64,000 nucleotides of DNA from Nothophaeocryptopus gaeumannii. Taxonomy: Eukaryota > Ascomycota > Dothideomycetes > Mycosphaerellales > Mycosphaerellaceae. Under the pieces are notes generated by a model. It made no database searches. It was not told where the DNA came from and saw nothing but the letters and a program-made list of their open reading frames with translations. The position numbers and the translations under genes were made by a program. The stretch is taken from the NCBI GenBank assembly GCA_031771865.1, contig JASISA010000026.1, positions 1,364,001-1,428,000 on the forward strand, read 5' to 3'. Shown here piece after piece: positions 10,631 through 19,107 of the stretch; the stretch's first letter is position 1, and each line of letters starts with the position of its first letter.

Positions 10631-11056
10631 CACTTTTTGCGGCTCGATACGCTTCGTTGCTGATCTGAGGTCTTACGGATGTCATGTCACTCAATGACGA
10701 GGGTGGCAGTTCTGTGCTCACGAACTGAATCGCACCACGCCGGTCGGATTGACATCACACTCGTACAACTGCACGGCAACACGCAGGGGTGTTCTCGATT
10801 GTTTGCAACGAGCGCTACTTCATGAAGCCCAGCTTAGACGGACAAATTAGCATTGTTCCGTGCTCACCACTGTCGGTGGCCAAACACAAAGAAGTCATAG
10901 CATTAAAGTTTGGCAATCCTGGACAGAAAGAAAGCTTTTGAGATTGCACCACGGGACTCTTCAGGAGCAGGGAGGAAACCCATTCAACTCTTCTCCTCGT
11001 ACAGTTATCTTCATCACTGCCGCGGCTATTGTTGCGGTCATCATCTGTTGTCAGCC
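10631..11056. other. Intergenic
   Basis: About 430 bases between the truncated 5' end of the transporter pseudogene and the 2EXR-like gene. No further transporter sequence and no other gene recognised. It probably includes the promoter of the next gene. Confidence 0.4.
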
Positions 11057-11800
11057 ATGGACACCAAAGCAAACAAATTGGGATTTCTGGATTTGCCCGG
11101 CGAGATTCGAAACGAAATCTACTCGCACCTGCTGGTACGCAACGACAAAGTCGTCGTTTCCTGGAGCGAAATACGATTCCTTCTTGATCAAGAAGGCTGC
11201 GGCAGTGTGGGTGCGGGTTTAGTGGAACCTCCACACTTGGACATCTTCGCGACGAACTGGCAGATTCTCCAGGAAGCAGCTTCGATATACTATGCAGAGA
11301 ACAGTTTCTTTGCGCTCAATTCGGAACATGCAGAACAGTGGCTGGTCAGACTCAGCAAACGGTCAATATCTTACATCAACAAGCTGTATATTCTTGTGCC
11401 GACTGGCCTCGCTCGGACTTTGCCGGAAACAATGACATTGCGATCATCTTGTGGGGAAGCACTCTGCAGGATTGCGAAAGCCATCGGTCATTTGATCCAG
11501 GAGTATTCAATCAAAGTCAATGCGATACAGGTCCCGTGGGGGATTGGAGATGGAGAGCAAGGGAATATTTGTCCTCCTGTATGGGCCAGATATCGGTCTT
11601 TTCGTGCACGATGGTGTCGAGTCAGCGAGTATGGGCGAATCGAGCTCGTGAATGGACCATCCACTGCAGAGGACGGAGTAAGTCGTCAGACCACCAATAA
11701 TCTGGCGGTAAGACTGGATCATGAAGTGGAGAGCTCAGCGAATCGCGAGCTAGCAGAGCGCTATAGAAGGGACTGGATGAGGTTGTTACTCGGGTCATGA
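11057..11800 (+). CDS. 2EXR/F-box-like hypothetical protein
   Basis: A 247-residue protein starting MDTKANKLGFLDLPGEIRNEIYSH. The LPGEIRNEIY block followed 40-60 residues later by NWQILQEAASIYYAENSFF matches the pattern of fungal 2EXR-type proteins (LPxEIRNxIY ... IFYxxNxF), an F-box-like family greatly expanded in Dothideomycetes and of unknown function. The open frame extends upstream from a TTG, but ATG 11057 directly precedes the conserved block. There is no membrane segment. It is the first of three such genes between 11 and 17.6 kb. Confidence 0.72.
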   Translation: MDTKANKLGFLDLPGEIRNEIYSHLLVRNDKVVVSWSEIRFLLDQEGCGSVGAGLVEPPHLDIFATNWQILQEAASIYYAENSFFALNSEHAEQWLVRLSKRSISYINKLYILVPTGLARTLPETMTLRSSCGEALCRIAKAIGHLIQEYSIKVNAIQVPWGIGDGEQGNICPPVWARYRSFRARWCRVSEYGRIELVNGPSTAEDGVSRQTTNNLAVRLDHEVESSANRELAERYRRDWMRLLLGS

Positions 11801-11973
11801 AGAACTAGGATGACAGGATAACACGAAGTCTGTGATTCGTTGATTGTTTTCATTATTTGCTCTCATCTGAACCATTAGGTGATGTGTGTTGACGTGTTGC
11901 CACAAGCTCTTCCACGGAAAGCCGCTGTGGAGAGAATCCGACTGCACCTCTCCTGTACATCTGACTTCACATC

Positions 11974-13071
11974 ATGGACAGAGCCATCACAAAATGGCTC
12001 GCGCAACACCACCTCCCATCAGAGAACGCGGGATCGTTGACAAAAAAGCTCAACAAATCCTACACAATTTACGGATGCATGCTCCTTCTCCCACCAACCG
12101 CCTTGGAGGGCCCAGAATGGACTTCTCTCGGACCCAACCTCACTCCGGAAGCCCTTGAAAGTCTCTACAATTTCATCAGCCAAGAGCTCAAAACCACCCA
12201 CATCGCTCTCAATAGGCCTATACCTCTTCGTCAGCAAGACACCCAAGATGAGAACTTTTTGCGTTCGCCCACAAACTTCACACCCCTCCATGGCGACTTC
12301 GGACCCTCCACAGCAGCCAATCCACCTACTCGACAAGACTTTGACAATGCGTTCTGGGTGATTGCAAAGCAGAATGCGATGTATCAAACCTGGTCTCCCC
12401 GCTGGACTATGTTCTCTCGCGGCAATATATCCGAGAAGGCTCGCCTCCTCACCCTCCCATCTGTCCTTCGCGCGGTTGAGGAAGGACGGGAAAGTGGGTT
12501 GGGTAGTACGGCGGTGGATCTATATTGCGGCATTGGGTACTTTGCATATTCGTACGCCAAAGCTGGAGTGAGTAAAGTGATTGGATGGGATTTGAACGAG
12601 TGGAGTGTAGAAGGTTTCCGGAGGGGCGCGGTGAAAAACAAGTGGAACGTGCAGATCTTTGAAGAAGCTATGGATTTGGAGGAGATGGCGTGTGGTGAAG
12701 AGAAGTTCCTGGTGTTTAATGAGACGAACGAGCTCGCCCCGAGTAGGATTGAGAAGATGGGCGAGACGCTGCCGCCAGTAAGACATGTGAATTGCGGGAT
12801 GTTGCCCTCTTCGCGTGCAAGTCTGGAACTGGCTGCGAAGGTTCTGGATGAGAGGTATTTCGGGTGGGTGCATGTGCATGAGAACTTTTTGGTTGAAGAG
12901 ATTGAGAGGAAGGCGGGGGAGACGAGAGCGGAGTTGGAGAGGATTTTAGTGGAAGTAAGAGGGAGGAAATGCAGCACGGAGATTGAGTATATCAACCAGC
13001 TGAAGAATTATGCGCCTGGAGTCATGCATTGTGTGCTGGATATTGCTGTTGGAGCAACGGAGACGAAATAG
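11974..13071 (+). CDS. tyw2: tRNA wybutosine-synthesising protein 2 (Tyw2/Trm12)
   Basis: Transfers the 3-amino-3-carboxypropyl group from S-adenosylmethionine to 4-demethylwyosine at position 37 of tRNA-Phe. A single exon of 365 residues. The SAM-binding Rossmann fold is marked by AVDLYCGIGYFAYSYAKAG near residue 180, followed by VIGWDLNEWSVEGF and the downstream FNETNELAPSRI. The C-terminal INQLKNYAPGVMHCVLDI is a Tyw2 signature. Unlike plant fusions it is a stand-alone Tyw2. The start is ATG 11974 (MDRAITKWL). Confidence 0.9.
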   Translation: MDRAITKWLAQHHLPSENAGSLTKKLNKSYTIYGCMLLLPPTALEGPEWTSLGPNLTPEALESLYNFISQELKTTHIALNRPIPLRQQDTQDENFLRSPTNFTPLHGDFGPSTAANPPTRQDFDNAFWVIAKQNAMYQTWSPRWTMFSRGNISEKARLLTLPSVLRAVEEGRESGLGSTAVDLYCGIGYFAYSYAKAGVSKVIGWDLNEWSVEGFRRGAVKNKWNVQIFEEAMDLEEMACGEEKFLVFNETNELAPSRIEKMGETLPPVRHVNCGMLPSSRASLELAAKVLDERYFGWVHVHENFLVEEIERKAGETRAELERILVEVRGRKCSTEIEYINQLKNYAPGVMHCVLDIAVGATETK

Positions 13072-13577
13072 ACGCGCTTCGCACTGGACGACTAGTCTTC
13101 TTAGTCTGTCAGCAGGCCGCCAAGCGGCCAACTCGCGTCTCATGCGTCGAAATACACTAATACACTACAACGGATCGGATCTACCTATAGATACACGCCA
13201 GGACCTTGAAATACGGAGATGCGTCTTCAGCATCTGAATCTCTTCCGCTCCAAGCAAGGAAGCAACGCAGAACTCGAGTGTATCAGCCCAGGCACGATCA
13301 CGGCCACGGAAGTCTCAACAGATGTGGAGCTGGAATCTCTGCGAATCGTGTCAATTGTGCATAGCAAGGCTTCGCATTCGATAGTGCAGTCAGCTATGCT
13401 TAGAGAAAGACTCCGCTCAATGCTTGATGGTAACAGAATCAACAAACTCCTAAAACGCCTTCCCAATCGAACCACATCCAGGCGAGGCGCCGCTCAAGCC
13501 TGTCCCACTGGTGTACTGGTCTGGTCCTCCTCTTTCTTGGACTTCAACCGCACAACCATTCAGAATCCTCCGATCAT
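13072..13577. other. Intergenic, convergent
   Basis: About 500 bases between tyw2 and the 3' end of the broken 2EXR-like gene. A forward open frame (13219-13620) is present, but its translation has no recognisable feature and it overlaps the pseudogene, so I do not call it. Confidence 0.4.
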
Positions 13578-14835
13578 CTACTCATCGCCCTCCCCATCAT
13601 CCTGCTCCATCGTGGCCTGAATAGCCGCAGCTGTAGCCTTCTTGCCGAGCTTCGCTGCCGTCTTGGCTTGCTGCACGAGTGCCTTCTGCCGAGCCTCCTG
13701 CTTCTCCTGATCATCCATGAGGACTGTCCATTTCTCTCGTCGGTGGGCAAAGGACATGTAGTTCATGGGATCTTCTGCATTCAGGGACTTCCAGCTGTAA
13801 GGAGCTGGGTAGACCAGTTCGTTGTTTGGCTTGACAATACGCTCCTGGATTAGAGTCTGAATGCGAACGATGCCTGGAATCCTTTGCGACTGACTTGGTA
13901 GCGCATGGCGAGGAGGCATCGACGAGTTTGGCGCAGGGAGCGAGGGCCTTGAGCCAGCTTCTGTTTCTGGTCGCGCTTGATCTGGTTCTTACGGGCACGC
14001 TCGATGCGTTTCTCTTTGATCTGGGCTGATGCCTTCTGTGGAAGCTTGATACCCTTCTTGACAGCTTCCTTGGCCGCTTTCTCATCTTCAACTTTCTTCG
14101 CCGCTTCCTCCTTGGCCTTCTTCTGTGCTTCGACTTTCATGATAGCGGCTTGTTCGGCCTTGACCTGGTCTTGGACCTCCTGTGCAGCGCCCATCGGGTC
14201 GAGGATGTGGACCGCCGTCAACTGCTTGAGGTGCTCCTGCTTGATGTTTTCGAGAACTCAATTCGCGATATCAGCGCTAGTCGTCTGGAAGGTGTTGTCC
14301 CGGTAGAACATATCGATCGTTCCATCATGGATCTGGGCGCAGCAGTTGACGAGTCCCGGCTCGAGCTTGCGGACGCTCTTGCACTTGAGGCCAATAGGCT
14401 TCTCCTCGAGAACAGCCGAGCCGTAGATGTCGTTTCGGATCTCCGCAGGAAGGTCGAGGAAACCGGCCTTCTTCTCGCTCTGCTTGTGAGACACTCTCAC
14501 ATGGCGAACCATCTCGCCGTGCTTGTCGACGTACAAGCTACCGGCTTGGATCTTCTTGCCGTCGTCGACGGTCCCATGTCGAGAGCCTGGCGGCCTCGCT
14601 TGGCAGGCGGCGCCGAGGACTCGCTCTCATTCGCGCGGCGGCGCTTCTTGCCAGCGGCCTGGGAGGTCGATGCGGTAGGCTTGGTGGCCTGCATGTCGGC
14701 GGAGACAGTCTTCTTCCTGCCCTCAGGCGCGGTCGCCTTGCTCTCTGGCATGTGACGCTTTGACGGAGGTGGGCTCGCCACACCCACCTAGGCGGCGCTG
14801 CGCTTCTTGCTAGTTGTATTCTGAGGAGCCGACAT
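13578..14835 (-). pseudogene. Broken 2EXR-like gene
   Basis: Coding-like pieces follow one another in three frames. ATG 14835 begins MSAPQNTTSKKRSAA and meets TAG at 14788-14790. The same frame continues with a basic nuclear-signal-like region (GKKRRRANES, PAKRGRQALDMGP). A frame change near 14555 leads to the 2EXR-like block (GFLDLPAEIRNDIYG, later MFYRDNTFQTT). A TGA just after ADIAN (about 14260), where Trp would fit, interrupts it, and the frame resumes VLENIKQEHLKQLTAVHIL and a long Ala/Lys/Glu coiled-coil-like helix. Another frame change near 13920 leads to the C-terminal part ending at 13578. Two stops and two frameshifts argue for a pseudogene. Sequencing errors are the alternative for the frameshifts. 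Confidence 0.7.
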
Positions 14836-15653
14836 GGTGGTACTTGATGGTATGGTGTGGAAAAGAAGGGGAGAGAGAGGTTGCTGGTGATTTGTGGTAA
14901 CTTGCGCGGTGTTCGCGGTCGCTGTGAGTGTGCTAGAGGTGGATGGAGGGTCGAGAGAGAAGCTTGCTGGGGAGGCAGACTGAAATAGAAGTTTCGAAGT
15001 CGAACTTCTATTGTATCATAGGAGGAGAATAATGAGGATCCATTCGGGACGCGCACCCTCCCCAAGATGAGATGGAGTTTTGTGCGAGTGGAGTGACGCT
15101 CGGTATGCTCAGACCGGCGAGGAAATAAGAAGTTCTGGCACACGTTGGCCCGTGCACCTTCACGTCGAAACGGATGGACTATCGAACTTGACTGTCCAGT
15201 ACCACAGCGGCTCGTACCATGGAAGAGCAGGGAAGTGACATCTTTTGAAACCGAGCAGCGCTCTCTCCGAAATGCGAAGAAGTTCTTTGCTGGCGAAATC
15301 GCACTCAGTACGCTCAAAATGTCGCACTTAAACAGAGGCGGTAAGTTCTGCTACTTGCCTTAGGAGAAACGGAGCGCTAAGTGCCTCTCCTCGGTGTACT
15401 GCAATTACGTACATGTATCCTCAGGCTCAATATGCTTAGAACGAGGCTTGCAGAAGAGAGGCCGTGAGCTCTGGTATAGGAAGTCCTGGCACACTCGGTC
15501 CGTGCGCATTCACAAGGACCACTAAGAAGCGACCAAAACGCTGACCGCACCCCAGCCACTCGTTTTTGAAAATCGACCCTCGTTCGCTCATACTTTGCCT
15601 ACGTCGACAACATCGCATCTTCCACCACCCCCGCATCGCGCCTTCCCACCACC
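14836..15653. other. Intergenic with degenerate direct repeat
   Basis: About 820 bases without a supported gene. A segment at 15128-15163 recurs imperfectly at 15478-15513 (shared core AAGTYCTGGCACAC, then a similar CCGTGC..TTCAC tail). A weaker match precedes each copy (CTCGGTATGCTCAG near 15099 and CTCAATATGCTTAG near 15426). Most differences are transitions. This may be the remains of a small transposed or duplicated element. Confidence 0.5.
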
Positions 15654-16376
15654 ATGGCGTATCGACACTCCCAATCCGACCAATCCTTCTCGCAAGAACT
15701 AGACGGCTTCATCCAGAGCAGCTCAGCTCAGACGCCACCCATGGAGATGCCCGCATACATCGACCTCACTACAGGGCCGCAGCAGTCACCATCGAGCGGT
15801 GTAAAGGGCTACGAAAACTTCCGCGACCTGCCTATCCAGTACCAGAATCAGATCATCACCATGTCACGTCAGACGCAAGCGACAAAGACGCCTATACCCG
15901 CACCCGCCGCTCGCATCGCTGCTGCGCCAAAAGTACGCAAGCCAAAGGTGCGCAAGCCATCTCCAAATCAAGTGAAGGGCTACGAAAACTTCCGCGACCT
16001 ACCTCTCGAATACCAAAACCAGATCATCGCCATGTCGCTCCAGAAACAAGCAGCAAAGACACCCCCAATGGAACTGCCCGCCTTCATCGACCTCACTACG
16101 GAGCCGCAGCAGTCTTCAAGCGGTGTGAAGGGCTACAATAGCTTCAGTGACCTGCCGATCGAGTTCCAGAACCAGATCACCTCCATGCAGCAAACACCTC
16201 CCCAGCAGCAACCTGCTCCCCAAGAACAACCCGCTCACCATGCTCACCAGCAGCAACCCCCTGCTCTGGAAGCACCTGCTCCCCAGAAGCGATCTGACTA
16301 CTCGTGGCTCGACGGTGAAGGATGGGAGGATGCTTATGAGGCTTTCCTACGCGAGGAAGCCCGATGGAATGAATAG
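15654..16376 (+). CDS. Repeat protein with two SIM-like motifs and three DLP repeats
   Basis: A 240-residue, largely disordered protein from ATG 15654 (CACCATGG context). Three copies of a 22-residue repeat, VKGYxxFxDLPxxxQNQIxxM, lie at residues 50-71, 107-128 and 158-179. Copies 1 and 3 are preceded by TPPMExPAxIDLTTxPQQS (residues 28-47 and 137-154), so the larger unit is about 43 residues. IDLTT after a hydrophobic residue looks like a SUMO-interaction motif. Then follow a Gln/Pro/His-rich stretch (about 180-205) and an acidic aromatic tail (YSWLDGEGWEDAYEAFL). The repeats are also similar in DNA, which suggests recent duplication. The DLPxEyQNQI core recalls the LPxEIRNxIY block of neighbouring 2EXR-like proteins. 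I know no described family; a role in SUMO or F-box biology is inference. Confidence 0.75.
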   Translation: MAYRHSQSDQSFSQELDGFIQSSSAQTPPMEMPAYIDLTTGPQQSPSSGVKGYENFRDLPIQYQNQIITMSRQTQATKTPIPAPAARIAAAPKVRKPKVRKPSPNQVKGYENFRDLPLEYQNQIIAMSLQKQAAKTPPMELPAFIDLTTEPQQSSSGVKGYNSFSDLPIEFQNQITSMQQTPPQQQPAPQEQPAHHAHQQQPPALEAPAPQKRSDYSWLDGEGWEDAYEAFLREEARWNE

Positions 16377-16526
16377 CGGAGAAATCTACGATCGGGGTGA
16401 TTAGGTCTTCTTTGACGAAGACGACTAAACTATGCGTCTGGAGCGGCCCCCCGGGCCTTTTTACGAGTGTGCGAGCATGAGAACGGCGTTTATGGTTTAG
16501 GCTTTTATAGGTTACGAAAGCTGAAA

Positions 16527-17581
16527 TTACTCATCACTGTCACTCTCAACCACTCTCCTCCACCTTTTTCTTGGCGCCCTGACCGCCTTCATCTTCCTCT
16601 TTACAGCTCCATCAGCGTCCCATCCACCCCTCAGCCCATCAAACTCGTCTACCTCCCTCCATTCAACCCAAACCTTCCCCTCTCCCTCAATATTCACCAA
16701 CATCAGCACGACATCCTCCCTCAACCCATCCTCACCCCTCTCATTCAATCTCCTTAGACACTCAAACACAAACCCGCCCGCGCCCAGCGCATTTGTGAGT
16801 CGCACCGAGCGCAGCGCCAGTAGCTTGCCCATTTCAATCTGCTTCAGCCATTTGTAGATTGTTGTGTGGAAGGGGCATTCGAAGCTGTTGCGAGAGTAGA
16901 AGATGTCTAGGACTTCTTTTCGGATCTGCTTGTTTATCAGGGCGAGAACGGGTTCATGGAACATGTAGGGTGGGTGCTGGAAGCGCAGTTCGACCTTACC
17001 GTCGGTTGGGATGATCCAGGTATAGAGCTTGGTGCGCGATTCCTGGTCGAGGATTCTCAGGAGAGGTGAAACAGGTATGGGAGGCGCGACCATGACCGCC
17101 ACTGGCGCCGGCGCGTTGATGATCGTATTGGTTTGGACCGGGTCACAGGGTAGTTTGACGAGCAACGAGCGCTGCGGTACTGCTGACGAAGCGAGACTCG
17201 CAGTCGTCGAGAGATGCCGTGAGGAAGCCTCGTCACCAAGCTTCTGATGTTGTTCGAGCCATCTCGAGGCATCATCTCAACAGGTGAGTCGGTTCGCGGT
17301 TGTTGATTTGAGCGAGTATTGCTGCGTGACTTGCGTCTCCCTGCGTCAATCCATTCGGGCTTGGTGTGTTCGTCGATCTCGTAGTAGCGGCCTTTCCAGC
17401 AGTACGTCTGCTTTTTCGTCGGCGGCGTGGGACTAGTGCGCGGGCTGACTGCCGGGTCTTTGGTAGATCGCCGTGGTCTCAAGGAGAACTCGTCCGCGAT
17501 ATGGTCAAGGCTGGGATTGGAGCTCGCAACGTTTGTAGCGGATGGTGCCGGCTGAAGCTTTCGCGCCGTTGGCGAATCCAT
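16527..17581 (-). CDS. 2EXR-like hypothetical protein, two exons
   Basis: Exon 1 begins at ATG 17581 (MDSPTARKLQPAPS) and encodes a Pro/Ser/Arg-rich region including KKQTYCWKGRYYEIDE. Exon 2, in another frame, ends at 16527 and contains LLRILDQESRTKLYTWI and LALINKQIRKEVLDIFYSRNSF, the two halves of the 2EXR-like pattern. It ends in a basic tail. The best intron is 17172-17236 (65 nt, GTGACG..CCGCAG), giving 329 residues. An alternative 38-nt intron (GTTGAG..CATCAG) also keeps frame. It is the third 2EXR-like locus in this patch. Function unknown. Confidence 0.62.
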
Positions 17582-18055
17582 GTTCGCTTCTGCAGCTCCA
17601 GTCAGTATCGCAAACGGTGCGCGCTGTTAGCAATTATGGCCTACGACTGGGGGTTCTTACCTTTCTCGAGCGTTCTAGATACTCTCTCGAAGCCTGCTCC
17701 GACATCGCCGTGTAAAGGTGAAGGGGGAAGGCGAAGGTACAGGATCGGTTCAGGGAGGGAGTGCCGAAGCAGTCGTTCGTAACGGCAGGAGCGACAGCAG
17801 CAACGCTGCTATGGCAAGCACGCCGTGACAGCTATCCGTAACATCACCTGCGCTCGCGAGAGCACAATTGCTGCTGCCATCATCTCGACTTCCAGGCCGC
17901 AGCCTGCAACCATGCGACCGAGACAGTCGCTCCAAGCCGTGGCAATGTTCCAAAGCTTCCATGAATGCGCACCAGACTCCTCGCTAAAGTATCCGTATCA
18001 TCATGATCATTGTAAAAGCATCGCGCTCGCGCCGGCTCCTTCTGCCAAGACCTCT
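17582..18055. other. Intergenic
   Basis: About 470 bases between the promoter side of the 2EXR-like gene and the 3' end of the J-protein gene. Small open frames only; nothing recognised. Confidence 0.4.
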
Positions 18056-18796
18056 TCAACCCAGCGTCTTCATTTTCTTCTTCTTGCTCTTATCATCTGT
18101 CTTCTTCTTCTGGAAGTCCCTCCAACTTCCAATCCGCTGATCCCGCGTCTTCTCCCAGTCTTGCTCATGCTCCCTCTTCCTCTTCCGCTCAGCAACCTCA
18201 TCATCCTCCTTCTTCTTCTGTCGTCCCTCGTCCTGCATCTGCGCCTTCATCTGCCTCTGCCGTCGCAACTCATTATCCGCCAACACGAACTTCACTTTGT
18301 TCTTCCACTCTTTCATGAAGTCCACATCCGGATCTTTGACTTCCTCGCTGTCGACTGTGAGTTTCTTCTCTCGAATCAGAAGCATGCGAGCATCTGCGAT
18401 GGCTTCGTCTAGCTTTTCTCGCTGTTTCTCGTCGAGCAGCGCTTGGTACGATTTAGCCAGTCGGTCGAAGGCGTCTTGCGCGAACGGGTTTTTCGTCTTG
18501 TCGGGATGTATTAGGAGGGACTTTTTGCGGTAGGTCCTTTTGATGTCGTCGTCGGGGACACCGGGCTGGAGGTTCAGGACGTCGTATGCGTTCGCTCGGA
18601 ATGCTTTCATGATACGCTCGATCTCGGAGTCCTGTCATCACTGTCAGCTTGGTTGCAAGCATTTTGCAATAGTACATCGCACCTTGTTGAACTCTTTGGA
18701 GTCCTTCTCCAGGTTGTCTAAGAAAGCGGCATCTTCAAGCTCTTGCTCCTTGCTGAGCTTCTCGAGGTCTTTCTCGGGCTCCTTGTCGTTCGCCAT
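18056..18796 (-). CDS. J-domain protein (DNAJC8/Spf31-like)
   Basis: Hsp40-type co-chaperone with an N-terminal helical leader, a J domain and a long charged C-terminal helix. This is the layout of human DNAJC8 and fission-yeast Spf31, which associate with the spliceosome (family knowledge; the splicing role here is inference). Exons: complement 18683-18796 (MANDKEPEKD...FNK) and 18056-18631 (DSEIERIMKAFRANAYDVL...), with a 51-nt intron (18632-18682). The protein has 229 residues. The HPD tripeptide that stimulates Hsp70 ATPase is intact (LLIHPDKTKNP). From about residue 145 the chain is Lys/Glu/Arg-rich and ends KKKKMKTLG. It is divergent from dbp4. Confidence 0.88.
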
Positions 18797-19107
18797 GCTC
18801 TCGTATTGATGTCTGACTTAAAAGGTTGGTGATGTCCGCCAGTTGGACGTCTCCAACGTTGAAGTGATGGCGCTGTGGTCGTCGGCACGCGAGTCATTAG
18901 CGCCAACTCTAATGGCGCGAGGATTTCCTTTGCATGTGAAGGCGAACTTTTGATTTTGACTTGCGACGAGACTTACTCGAGGATTCGAAGAGGCCAGGCA
19001 CAGTGGGACAACACGAGGATCAGGAGGATTGAGCAGTGAGCGATGGAAGTGAGTCCAGCCTTGAAGCATACCGTTCTACTCCGATTGCACGACGAACCTC
19101 CGAAACG
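18797..19107. promoter_or_regulatory. Divergent promoter, J-protein gene / dbp4
   Basis: 311 bases between two divergent start codons must carry both core promoters. No distinctive box is evident to me. Confidence 0.4.

Noticed and set aside
14538..15317. 259-codon reverse open frame
   Set aside because: Very Arg/Pro/Ser-rich out-of-frame reading of the broken 2EXR-like gene and its spacer; no start context or family.
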